NCBI GenBank assembly: GCA_964590075.1
Contig: CAZPXS010000003.1
Span: 159,500 to 223,499, forward strand
Direction: 5' to 3'
DNA: 64,000 nucleotides
DNA from: JAGDVO01 sp964590075 [NCBI: uncultured Aquificales bacterium]
GTDB lineage: Bacteria; Thermosulfidibacterota; Thermosulfidibacteria; Thermosulfidibacterales
A program made the translations under genes and the position numbers. Under the pieces are notes generated by a model that was given only the letters and a program-made list of their open reading frames with translations, was not told where the DNA came from and ran no database searches. Shown here piece after piece: positions 51,659 to 60,006 of the stretch; position 1 is the stretch's first letter; each line of letters opens with the position of its first letter.

Positions 51659-52804
51659 ATGAGGAACTTTGTATACTATAACCCCACGAGGGTCTACTTT
51701 GGTAAAGACGTAGTTGATAAACTACCGAAAGAACTCTCAAAGTGGGGGAAAAAGGTTTTATTCGTCTATGGGCAATCCAGTATAAAGAGAACCGGTCTTT
51801 ACGATAGGATAATGGCACTAATAGGAAAGGATTTTGAAATAGTGGAACATCCAGGAGTGAAACCGAATCCGGTATTGAGTCATACTAGGGAAGGTATAAG
51901 AAAAGCTAAGGAAAATAAGGTAGATGTTATACTAGCCGTGGGTGGTGGAAGTGTGATAGATGAAGCTAAAGCGATAGCTATAGGTGCGGTAAGTGATATA
52001 GATGTATGGGAGTACTTTGAGGGTAAAGCGGTGGTTGAAAAGGCTCTACCAATAGTCACAGTCCTTACGATGGCAGGAACAGGTTCCGAGATGAACGCTG
52101 GATTGGTTATAACTAACGAGGAGAAGAAGGCAAAATTTGGATTTAGAGCAGAACCAGTATTTCCAAAGGCATCTTTCCTCGATCCAACGCTAACCTTTAC
52201 CGTACCAAAGGATCAAACGGCCTATGGAGTGGTAGATGCTTTCACCCACGTATCGGAAGTCTACATGAATAAGTCAAAGATAGATGTCGATGTAACTAAT
52301 GGAATTATGGAGAGTATAATGAGATCGTTGGTTAAATGGGGCAAAATAGCTGTTGAGGACCCCCAGAATTACCAGGCAAGAGCGGAAATAATGTGGTGTT
52401 CCTCACTTGCACTATCCGGTATTACCTGGTGTGGTGTGGGAGAGTTGAGCCTGCCGGCTCATATGATAGAGCATTCTCTAAGTGCCCTATACGACATAGC
52501 CCATGGAGCTGGACTTGCCATAGTTACTCCTGGATGGATGAAATACATGTTAGATAAAAGGAAAGAAGTGATAGAACAATTCGCGAAAAATGTATTCGGT
52601 AAAAACGAAGCCTCCGAGGGTATCGAGGCCTTTGAAAACTGGCTGAAAGAGATAGGTTGTCCGACTAGACTCAGGGACGTCAATATACCAGAAAGTGATA
52701 TACCAACTATCGCTAGGAACGCCTATGAGCTCGCCAAGGTGTGGGGTATGGCCCAGGACTACCCTGTTGAAACTATAGAGGAAATACTGAAATTATGCTT
52801 ATAA
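51659..52804 (+). CDS. iron-containing alcohol dehydrogenase (BdhA-like)
   Basis: 381 aa. NAD(P)-binding AVGGGSVIDEAKAIA, TMAGTGSEMNAG, and metal ligands Asp in DAFTHVSE and His in HMIEHSLSALYD and IAHGAGLA. Family members reduce aldehydes or ketones to alcohols; substrate unknown. Overlaps reverse gyrase by 10 nt, an unusual partner. Confidence 0.93.
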   Translation: MRNFVYYNPTRVYFGKDVVDKLPKELSKWGKKVLFVYGQSSIKRTGLYDRIMALIGKDFEIVEHPGVKPNPVLSHTREGIRKAKENKVDVILAVGGGSVIDEAKAIAIGAVSDIDVWEYFEGKAVVEKALPIVTVLTMAGTGSEMNAGLVITNEEKKAKFGFRAEPVFPKASFLDPTLTFTVPKDQTAYGVVDAFTHVSEVYMNKSKIDVDVTNGIMESIMRSLVKWGKIAVEDPQNYQARAEIMWCSSLALSGITWCGVGELSLPAHMIEHSLSALYDIAHGAGLAIVTPGWMKYMLDKRKEVIEQFAKNVFGKNEASEGIEAFENWLKEIGCPTRLRDVNIPESDIPTIARNAYELAKVWGMAQDYPVETIEEILKLCL

Positions 52805-55800
52805 GTACGGATAGCGAAAAGATAGCGTATTTTGAAAATTACTGTCCCAACTGTGGACATATAGTAGATAATACACTTTTAGAGAAGGGGTTGGTATGCC
52901 CCAACTGTTTGAAAGAGAAGATAAAAAACGGCTCGCTATGTAGTATTGTAACTGAACCTTTACTCCTAAAACCATTCTGCGATGTAGAAAAAAAATTGAA
53001 AAGCTTTTCAAAGTTCTTTAAAAGTATACTGGATGCCGATCTATGGAGTCTACAGGTTACGTGGGCTAAGCGTTTTTTTCTTGGTAAATCCTTTGCAATT
53101 CAAGCCCCAACAGGAATAGGAAAAACTACGTTCGGCTTGATACTATCCCTCTTCATTCCGGGCAAAAGTTATCTCATATTCCCTACGAAACTACTATCGA
53201 AACAAGCCTACGATAAATTGGAACAGTTTAAGGCAAAGATCAATTCCAACAAAAGGGTACTAATTTATACAGGAAAATCGGACGAGAAGGAGAAAATACA
53301 GTCAGGCGATTTTGACATACTTATAACAACAAATATGTTTTTACACAAAAACATAGATCTACTAAAGGATATAACTTTTAAACTGATATTCGTTGATGAT
53401 GTGGATTCAATACTAAAGTCATCTAAAAATGTTGACAACTTATTTAAACTACTACATCTAAATGAAGAAGATATAAACTTCGCTATGGAAATTGAGAATT
53501 TTGAAAAACTCGAGAAAATCCGAAAAAAGATAAAGGGACAACTTATCGTATCATCCGCAACATTGAAACCAAAAACGAAGAGGATAAATCTATTTAGAAG
53601 CCTACTTGGATTCGATGTACAGCAGTCAACCGCCACCTATAGAGAGATAGTGGATTACTACTACGAGTGTAAAACTTGGGAAGAGTTAAAGCAAAACTTA
53701 GTGAAAATTGTAAAATTACTTGGACAGGGATGTCTTGCCTATGTACCTATAGATAGGGGTAAAGAAGCGGTAGAGGAGATCGTTGAATTCCTCAACGAAA
53801 ATAAAATACCAGCCGTAAGTTATGAAGACTTTGAAAAGCATATAGAGGAATTTAAAAGTGGCAAAATAAAAGTGGCTGTCGGTATCTCAATCTCATCCAA
53901 TTCACTCGTAAGGGGAATCGATCTACCACAACATGTAAGGTACACTGTGTTTCTCGATACTCCAAAACACGTATTCACCGTGACCTTTGACTATAACATC
54001 CATAAGCTAATAACACTACTTAGAATACTAGCCCAAGTTGACAAGGCGAACAAAGAAAAAATATTAAATTACATCTCATATCTTAAGAAATATGAAACCC
54101 TAAAAGAAGAAAACTTAAACAAATATCCAAAAATAAAAGAAAAAGTAGATGAAGTAATAAAATTCTTAGAAGAAAGATTTAAAAGTAGTGATATCATAGA
54201 ATCAATAAAAAATGAAGAAACCATATCACTAAAAATTAATGAAAATGGAATAATGACTATCATAATTGGTGATGCTATAAGCTATCTACAAGCATCTGGT
54301 AGATCATCGAGAATGCTACTTGGTGGTTTTACAAAAGGTTTGTCTATAATCCTCTCGTTAGATAAAAAAGCTTTAAACAGTCTAATGAAGAGGGTAAGAT
54401 ACCTATTACCTATAGAGACTAAAATTGAAAAGTTAAACGATCTCAATGAACTAACAAAACACATAAAAGAACTTGACGAATCGAGAGATCCAGAAAAAAT
54501 CAAGAAAAAACCAAAAAAAGAAATTATCAGGAGTGTACTTACGATAGTCGAATCTCCAAACAAAGCCCGTACCATCTCTAACTTCTTTGGTAAACCACAG
54601 AGAAGGTGGATAAATGGTCTTACATCCTACGAAGTCTCCCTCGGAAACATCTATTTAATAGTGGTAGCCAGTATAGGCCATGTTGCCGATCTCATAACAA
54701 CCTTAGGATTCTTTGGTGTTTTGGAGGAGGATAGGAAATTTCTACCCGTGTACTCTACGATAAAAAAATGCAAAAACTGTAACGAACAGACCGCCGATAG
54801 ATCCTGCCATAGATGTAAGACTTCCGATCTACTTGACAAAATCGATATAATAAATGCACTTAGAGAACTAGCCTACGAAAGTGACGAAGTTTACATAGCA
54901 ACGGATCCAGATGCGGAAGGTGAAAAGATCTCCTGGGATCTATATCTAGCCTTAAAGACCTTCAACAGATCGATCTATAGAATAGAGTTTCACGAGGTAA
55001 CTCCCTTCGCCTTCAAAAGGGCTCTTGAGGAAAAGAGAGATATAGACAGAAACAGAATAAAAGCTCAGATAGTAAGAAGGATAGCCGATAGATGGGTCGG
55101 TTTTGTATTCTCACAAAAACTCCAGGAAGTTTATAAAAGGAGGAATCTTTCGGCTGGAAGAGTTCAAACACCGGTACTCGGTTGGATCATAGAAAGAACG
55201 AATGAATTGAACGTAAAAAAAGGTAAAATCACCCTACACATAGGAGAGTTACCTATAACCATAGAGATTGAAGATGTTGAAAAGGCTAAAAGAATCTACG
55301 AAAGCCTAGAAAAGGCCATCATAGAGTTTGGGGAGAAGAAGGAGGAGGTGATTTATCCACTACCACCTTATACCACAAGCGACCTTTTAAAGGACTCTGC
55401 GGATAAGTTGAGATTTTCCGCAGAGGAAACCATGAAGCTTGCACAAGAGTTATTTGAAGCTGGATATATAACTTACCATAGAACAGACTCAACTAGAGTC
55501 TCTACCTTTGGAATGTCGATAGCCAAAGAATACATAGAAGAAAAGTTTCCTGGTTTATATAAAGGCAGAACATGGGGCGAAGAGGGAGCCCACGAATGTA
55601 TCAGGCCAACGAGAATCATCACCCCCGAGGAACTTGAGATACTGGTTAACGCCCACGAGGTCGATATTGATAAAAGGGCTGTTAAACTCTATTCACTTAT
55701 ATTTAACAGGTTCATAGCATCTATGATGAAAGAGGTTGTCGTTTCAAAAAGGGAAATTATAATCAAAGTTGATGATTTTATTCATAAAGAAGAGTTTGTT

Positions 55801-56217
55801 GAAGAAATTGTTTCACCAGGGTTCAACCTTATCACCCCCATAAAGACCTATAGAATCTCTGAACCAAGGATCACCGACAAAAAGCTACAGATAGTACCTA
55901 GGAACTGGCCATACACTGAAGGTTCAATTATAGAAGAGATGAAGAAGAGAGGCTTAGGTAGACCTTCAACCTATGCGAAGATCGTGCAAACACTATTTGA
56001 GAGACACTATATAGTTAAAAAGGGTAACTTCATATATCCTACAGATACAGGGAGAATGGTATTTGAACATCTAAAACGATACCATCCCTATACAAGCGAG
56101 GAATTCACAAGAATACTAGAAGAACATATGGATATGGTCGAACAGGGAAAGGAAGATTATCAGAATGTTCTTTGGAAGATATACGATGTCAAAAGATACC
56201 TTACGAAGGAAAACTAG
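52795..56217 (+). CDS. rgy: reverse gyrase
   Basis: 1140 aa. First zinc finger YCPNCGHIVDN...VCPNCL (about 16-40); helicase-like half with Walker A APTGIGKTT (K110), DDVD box, and QASGRSSRM in the second RecA fold next to a short latch hairpin; topoisomerase IA half from about 582 (TIVESPNKARTISNFFG), second zinc finger CKNC...CHRC, and catalytic Tyr894 in TYHRTDSTR. Introduces positive supercoils with ATP; the hallmark of life at high temperature. Overlaps adh (10 nt) and ispG (32 nt from the ATG used here). No clear Shine-Dalgarno at good spacing, so coupling to adh is likely. Confidence 0.97.
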   Translation: MLISTDSEKIAYFENYCPNCGHIVDNTLLEKGLVCPNCLKEKIKNGSLCSIVTEPLLLKPFCDVEKKLKSFSKFFKSILDADLWSLQVTWAKRFFLGKSFAIQAPTGIGKTTFGLILSLFIPGKSYLIFPTKLLSKQAYDKLEQFKAKINSNKRVLIYTGKSDEKEKIQSGDFDILITTNMFLHKNIDLLKDITFKLIFVDDVDSILKSSKNVDNLFKLLHLNEEDINFAMEIENFEKLEKIRKKIKGQLIVSSATLKPKTKRINLFRSLLGFDVQQSTATYREIVDYYYECKTWEELKQNLVKIVKLLGQGCLAYVPIDRGKEAVEEIVEFLNENKIPAVSYEDFEKHIEEFKSGKIKVAVGISISSNSLVRGIDLPQHVRYTVFLDTPKHVFTVTFDYNIHKLITLLRILAQVDKANKEKILNYISYLKKYETLKEENLNKYPKIKEKVDEVIKFLEERFKSSDIIESIKNEETISLKINENGIMTIIIGDAISYLQASGRSSRMLLGGFTKGLSIILSLDKKALNSLMKRVRYLLPIETKIEKLNDLNELTKHIKELDESRDPEKIKKKPKKEIIRSVLTIVESPNKARTISNFFGKPQRRWINGLTSYEVSLGNIYLIVVASIGHVADLITTLGFFGVLEEDRKFLPVYSTIKKCKNCNEQTADRSCHRCKTSDLLDKIDIINALRELAYESDEVYIATDPDAEGEKISWDLYLALKTFNRSIYRIEFHEVTPFAFKRALEEKRDIDRNRIKAQIVRRIADRWVGFVFSQKLQEVYKRRNLSAGRVQTPVLGWIIERTNELNVKKGKITLHIGELPITIEIEDVEKAKRIYESLEKAIIEFGEKKEEVIYPLPPYTTSDLLKDSADKLRFSAEETMKLAQELFEAGYITYHRTDSTRVSTFGMSIAKEYIEEKFPGLYKGRTWGEEGAHECIRPTRIITPEELEILVNAHEVDIDKRAVKLYSLIFNRFIASMMKEVVVSKREIIIKVDDFIHKEEFVEEIVSPGFNLITPIKTYRISEPRITDKKLQIVPRNWPYTEGSIIEEMKKRGLGRPSTYAKIVQTLFERHYIVKKGNFIYPTDTGRMVFEHLKRYHPYTSEEFTRILEEHMDMVEQGKEDYQNVLWKIYDVKRYLTKEN

Positions 56218-57265
56218 GGAAATAACACTTGGAAATCTTAAACTAGGTTACAACAACCCCATATACGTACAGTCTATGATAAAATCCGATCCCCTGGACG
56301 TTAAATCCACAAAGAGAGAGATAGGGAGATTAAAAAGAGCAGGTTGTGAAATAATAAGAGTGGCCATACCTAATGTAGAGGCCACTAATCTTATCCCCCT
56401 ATATAAAAGTTGCTGTAAAGGTATACCCTTGGTCGCTGACATTCACTTCGATCCTAAACTTGCCATCATGTCTATAGAAAAGGGGGCCGATGGAATAAGG
56501 ATAAACCCTGGAAACATAGGAAATAAATCCGCGATTAGAAACATAATAAAGGTAGCCTCCGAAAATAACGTATGTATAAGAATAGGAATAAACGCAGGCT
56601 CACTGGAAAAAAGGTTACTAGAAAAATATGGTAGTCCCAACCATCTTGCCCTAACGGAAAGCGCTCTATACTGGGTACAGTTCTTCTTGGATGAAGGCTA
56701 TGAAAACATAAAAGTATCGATAAAGGCATCGGATGTCGATACAACAATAAGAGCCTATAGATCCTTTGCTGAAAAAAGTGACGTACCATTACACATAGGA
56801 GTTACGGAAGCAGGCTTTGGTATCTACGGAATTGTAAAATCATCGATAGGAATAGGGACTTTACTCTACGAAGGGATAGGAGACACAATCCGTGTATCTC
56901 TAAGTGAACCTTCATATAGAGAGGTCGAAGTCGGCTTTAAGATATTACAGGCTTTGGGTCTGAGAAAAACTTTTCCAGAGATAATATCCTGTCCCACCTG
57001 TGGTAGGAAGAGGATAGATGTAGTCGCCCTTGCAAGAAAAGTGGAGAGGGAGATCGGATGGCTAAAAAAACCGTATAAAATAGCTGTAATGGGATGCGAG
57101 GTCAATGGCCCAGGAGAGGCCAGAGAAGCAGACTTCGGCATTGCAGGAGGAAAATCCTACTCCCTAATCTTCGCAAAGGGTAGTATAGTGAAGAAGGTAC
57201 CTAATGAGGTAGTAGTAGAAGAACTCATAAAAACTATCAAGGAGGCAGAAGGATGGGAAGAATAG
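56186..57265 (+). CDS. ispG: (E)-4-hydroxy-3-methylbut-2-enyl-diphosphate synthase
   Basis: 359 aa. Late step of the MEP isoprenoid pathway. TIM barrel with PIYVQSMIKSDPLDV, GADGIRINPGN, then the 4Fe-4S domain with SCPTCGRK and MGCEVNGPGEA (three Cys and the Glu ligand). GGAAG lies 7 nt before ATG 56186; an upstream ATG at 56165 would overlap reverse gyrase further and has no site. Two-domain bacterial form. Confidence 0.95.
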   Translation: MSKDTLRRKTREITLGNLKLGYNNPIYVQSMIKSDPLDVKSTKREIGRLKRAGCEIIRVAIPNVEATNLIPLYKSCCKGIPLVADIHFDPKLAIMSIEKGADGIRINPGNIGNKSAIRNIIKVASENNVCIRIGINAGSLEKRLLEKYGSPNHLALTESALYWVQFFLDEGYENIKVSIKASDVDTTIRAYRSFAEKSDVPLHIGVTEAGFGIYGIVKSSIGIGTLLYEGIGDTIRVSLSEPSYREVEVGFKILQALGLRKTFPEIISCPTCGRKRIDVVALARKVEREIGWLKKPYKIAVMGCEVNGPGEAREADFGIAGGKSYSLIFAKGSIVKKVPNEVVVEELIKTIKEAEGWEE

Positions 57266-57816
57266 TAAAAGAAAAAGCTTTTCTATTAGTTATTGATATT
57301 CAGGAGAAATTTAGAAAAGTGATATACAATATTAATGAAGTCATAGAAAATACGATTAAACTGCTAAAACTTGCAGAGATATTCAAAATGCCAGTTATAG
57401 TAACAGAACAGTATCCAGAAGGGCTTGGTAAGACATTAGAGGAAATAGTAGAAAATTTACCAAAGGAAAGAGTATATTACCCAATAGAAAAGTTAACATT
57501 CTCATGTATGAAAGATGAAAAATTCACAGATATAACAACACAATTGAGAAAAAATGGATATAACATAGCTATAATATGTGGTATAGAAGCTCATATATGC
57601 GTATATCAAACAGTTATTGACATGAAAAACTTCGGATTTGAAATACATCTAGCAAGTGATGCCACAGGATCAAGAAGGGAAGAAAATCATAAGCTTATAC
57701 TTGCTAATTTAATGAGTAATGGAATAGATGTAAAACCAACGGAAACAATAATTTTTGACATACTAAATAAAGCAAAAACTGAAGAATTTAAGATGATGCT
57801 TCCATATTTGAAATGA
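57253..57816 (+). CDS. isochorismatase-like cysteine hydrolase
   Basis: 187 aa. Triad D15 (LLVIDIQEKF), K80 (PIEKLTFSC) and C116 (GIEAHICVYQT) with SDATGSR. The family includes isochorismatases, nicotinamidases and proteins of unknown substrate (YcaC/ISOC1). AGGAGG precedes the ATG, which overlaps ispG by 13 nt; ATGA overlap with queE. A+T richer than its neighbours. Confidence 0.85.
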   Translation: MGRIVKEKAFLLVIDIQEKFRKVIYNINEVIENTIKLLKLAEIFKMPVIVTEQYPEGLGKTLEEIVENLPKERVYYPIEKLTFSCMKDEKFTDITTQLRKNGYNIAIICGIEAHICVYQTVIDMKNFGFEIHLASDATGSRREENHKLILANLMSNGIDVKPTETIIFDILNKAKTEEFKMMLPYLK

Positions 57817-58496
57817 AAGTATGTGAAATATATAAAAGTATACAGGGAGAGGGTAGATATATAGGTATTACTTCTATTTTCCTAAGATTGGGTGGTTGTA
57901 ATCTAAACTGCAAGTACTGTGATACAAAATATTCTTGGAAAAACTATCGGGATATAGAAATAAAAGAGGTGATAGAGAAATTAGAAAAATACGAAGCTAA
58001 AGCATTATCAATTACAGGAGGAGAACCATTACTACAAATTGAAGAATGTGTAGAACTGATCAAACATATATCTAAAACATACCAACTAATAATAATTGAA
58101 ACGAATGGAACATTAACCAATGAAATAGAATATATATCTTATTTTAATGTAGTACTCTCAATTTCTGTAAAAACAACAAATTTTATAGGACATGAATACG
58201 ATTATTCCGAGTTATATAAACTGCTACCCAAGATTAAAAATACAGAAAAATACATAAAATTGGTAGTTACGGATAAAGATGATATAAGCTTGATAAAATA
58301 TACTATATCAGAAATATTAAAAAACGATAGTACTATAGAAATTTTTCTACAGCCTGCGAGAATACCAAAATTGAACTACATAAATCTTATAAAAAAACTA
58401 TGGGTAGATGTAACAAACGACGATTATTTATCGAAAACTGTCAGATTACTACCACAGTTTCATACACTGATTTTTGGTAGTAAAAGGAGGGTATGA
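57813..58496 (+). CDS. queE: 7-carboxy-7-deazaguanine synthase (radical SAM)
   Basis: 227 aa. EIYKSIQGEGRYIG then the radical SAM motif CNLNCKYCDT and SITGGEPLLQ. Makes CDG for queuosine or other 7-deazapurines. Starts within the previous stop and ends at the start of the nuclease gene. No queC/queD in the window. High A+T. Confidence 0.9.
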   Translation: MKVCEIYKSIQGEGRYIGITSIFLRLGGCNLNCKYCDTKYSWKNYRDIEIKEVIEKLEKYEAKALSITGGEPLLQIEECVELIKHISKTYQLIIIETNGTLTNEIEYISYFNVVLSISVKTTNFIGHEYDYSELYKLLPKIKNTEKYIKLVVTDKDDISLIKYTISEILKNDSTIEIFLQPARIPKLNYINLIKKLWVDVTNDDYLSKTVRLLPQFHTLIFGSKRRV

Positions 58497-59014
58497 TGTC
58501 ACCCAGATTCATAGGTATTATTGCTCTTTTGTTAATAGTATTCGTAACGTCCTGTGAAAACAAATCGAAGGCTGTAGAGAAGGGTAACTTAGAGGAATGC
58601 ATAGTTGAGAAGGTAATAGATGGAGATACGATAGTCTGCTCAGGTAAAAGAGTTAGGTTGATAGGAATCGATACCCCCGAAAGTACCATCAATCCTCATA
58701 TAAAAAAACAGAGATCACTAGGTGATGTAGAAACTATACTAAGGTTAGGAAGGAAAGCGAAGAAGTTCACCGAGAGTCTCATGCCACCTGGAACTAAAGT
58801 AAAACTCGAGTACGATGTTGAAAAATTCGATAAATACGGTAGAACCCTTGCCTACGTTTGGCTACCTGACGGGAGAATGGCAAATGAAGTCATCATAAGA
58901 GAAGGGTACGCAATGCTACTAACAATACCACCAAATGTAAAATACGAAAAACTCTTTAGGGAAGCCCTCCATCGAGCTGTAGAGGAAAAGAGAGGATTGT
59001 GGAGAGACCACTAA
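58496..59014 (+). CDS. staphylococcal-nuclease-like lipoprotein
   Basis: 172 aa from the second of two adjacent ATG codons (GGAGG at 5 nt). Signal peptide FIGIIALLLIVF with lipobox VTSC, so a lipid-anchored, exported protein. SNase domain from about 35: VEKVIDGDTIVC, RVRLIGIDTPES with Arg and Glu, and DKYGRTLAYVW with the second Arg; the catalytic set is complete. A thermonuclease at the cell surface, perhaps for scavenging or DNA processing. Confidence 0.88.
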   Translation: MSPRFIGIIALLLIVFVTSCENKSKAVEKGNLEECIVEKVIDGDTIVCSGKRVRLIGIDTPESTINPHIKKQRSLGDVETILRLGRKAKKFTESLMPPGTKVKLEYDVEKFDKYGRTLAYVWLPDGRMANEVIIREGYAMLLTIPPNVKYEKLFREALHRAVEEKRGLWRDH

Positions 59015-59015
59015 A

Positions 59016-59351
59016 CTAGTCTTCCGCAACGTATCTTATAACTCTAACCTTTTCCATTGTAATCAAGCCGTTTTTAACCAACTTATCTATTATGGGTAGG
59101 ATATTTAGTATCTTCTCCTCCTTATCAACAACCTCTACCACTATCGGTAAATCAGATGAAACTGCCAATATCGAAGCAGAATGTATCACTGTGGATTTAC
59201 CGTATCCCATTATACCTCTAAGAACTGTAGCTCCAGCTATATTATTTTCCCTTAATACCTCAACTATTTTTTTGTAAAGGGGTTTTCCCTCATACCTATC
59301 ATCCTCTCCTATATGAATCCTAAGAAGTATAGATTCTCCTTCTATCTTCAT
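59016..59351 (-). CDS. DUF190 family protein (PII-like, fluoride-channel associated)
   Basis: 111 aa. LLRIHIGEDDRYEGKPLYKKIV, GATVLRGIMGYGKS and PIVVEVVD are typical of DUF190, a PII-fold family commonly encoded with crcB. Probably regulates or assists the channel. ATGA overlap with crcB and GGGGAG upstream. Converges on the nuclease gene with one nt between. Confidence 0.88.
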   Translation of the reverse strand: MKIEGESILLRIHIGEDDRYEGKPLYKKIVEVLRENNIAGATVLRGIMGYGKSTVIHSASILAVSSDLPIVVEVVDKEEKILNILPIIDKLVKNGLITMEKVRVIRYVAED

Positions 59352-59809
59352 AACATCTCCCCTATTATTTTAGCACAAAGAATACCAAAAAACGTAGCGG
59401 TTACAGGTAAAGACATATTAAGTAGTATATTTAAAAGTACTCTTAGATACATGCCCTCCATGAATAGGGCAAAGGTCTCATAGGTAAAAGTAGACATAGT
59501 CGTGAAGGCACCACAAAAACCGATAGCTATCAGAAAACGCCATGCGGGATCGATTGAGAGTTTTTCAGTTGAAAGGATCATGAAGAAAGAAAGGATAAAT
59601 GAACCAATGGTATTAACAATGAGTGTTCCATAGGGAAAATCGACACCGAAGAGTTTAGCACTATATACACCAACAATATATCTTCCAATAGTACCAATCG
59701 TCCCGCCAATACTGAGGGATAAAAACTTATTGCTAAGAAGAAACCTAACTAAATCGAAAAACGAACCAATTAATCTATTTAACTGAAGTATGTGAACCTT
59801 TAACTCCAT
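59348..59809 (-). CDS. crcB: fluoride ion channel CrcB (Fluc)
   Basis: 153 aa from the ATG at 59809. Four membrane segments; family motifs GGTIGTIGRYIVG, YGTLIVNTIGSFILSF and GFCGAFTTMSTFTYE. An N-terminal extension of about 28 residues precedes the usual start of the family. A TTG 27 nt upstream is in frame, but GGGGGTGG lies just before the ATG. Dimeric channel that lets fluoride leave the cytoplasm. Controlled by the fluoride riboswitch upstream. Confidence 0.93.
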   Translation of the reverse strand: MELKVHILQLNRLIGSFFDLVRFLLSNKFLSLSIGGTIGTIGRYIVGVYSAKLFGVDFPYGTLIVNTIGSFILSFFMILSTEKLSIDPAWRFLIAIGFCGAFTTMSTFTYETFALFMEGMYLRVLLNILLNMSLPVTATFFGILCAKIIGEML

Positions 59810-59819
59810 ACGCCCACCC
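59810..59819 (-). promoter_or_regulatory. crcB ribosome binding site that can pair with the riboswitch 3' strand
   Basis: On the minus strand GGGTGGGCGT directly precedes the ATG and contains the Shine-Dalgarno. It can pair over ten positions (nine Watson-Crick, one G-U) with ACGCCTACCC at 59859-59850, which is the 3' strand of the fluoride aptamer and its flank. Confidence 0.55.
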
Positions 59820-59850
59820 CCACAAAAATTCCACAAAAACTCCTCATGAG

Positions 59851-59907
59851 GGTAGGCGTCATCAGCCGCTTAGATAAGCGGCGGTTAAAGGAGGACGCCA
59901 TCTCCTT
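59851..59907 (-). promoter_or_regulatory. fluoride riboswitch (crcB motif) aptamer
   Basis: Minus strand GGAGATGGCGTCCTCC, then TTTAACCGCC, a CCGCTT/AAGCGG hairpin with ATCT loop, and GCTGATGACGCCTACC. This matches the conserved crcB-motif blocks (GGNGATGG, AACCGCC-like, GCTGATGRCNCCTRC). GGAG pairs with CTCC, and GGCGTC with GACGCC. It lies 41 nt upstream of crcB, in the expected orientation. Confidence 0.92.
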
Positions 59908-59915
59908 GTAAAGGC

Positions 59916-59944
59916 TCACTACCACACTCAACAGGAACTGTCAA
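59916..59944 (-). promoter_or_regulatory. promoter of the crcB-DUF190 operon
   Basis: Minus strand consensus TTGACA (59944-59939), 17 nt, TAGTGA (59921-59916). The -10 is poor, but initiation near 59908 would fall just before the aptamer. Confidence 0.45.
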
Positions 59945-59955
59945 GAGCTTCCATA

Positions 59956-59984
59956 TTGACAAATAATGTTGATTAAAGTTAATC
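59956..59984 (+). promoter_or_regulatory. promoter of the aminotransferase-mscS run with overlapping palindrome
   Basis: TTGACA (59956-59961), 16 nt, GTTAAT (59978-59983). A perfect 14-base palindrome GATTAAAGTTAATC at 59971-59984 covers the -10 and could be an operator. AAAGGAGG follows 8 nt before the ATG at 60007. Confidence 0.5.
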
Positions 59985-60006
59985 CTTCAGAAAGGAGGTA
60001 AAATCT

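Noticed and set aside
59822-59856. Transcription terminator as the fluoride riboswitch output
   Set aside because: CCTCATGAGG followed by a T run looks suggestive, but the palindrome leaves only about three pairs once a loop is allowed; masking of the ribosome site is much stronger.
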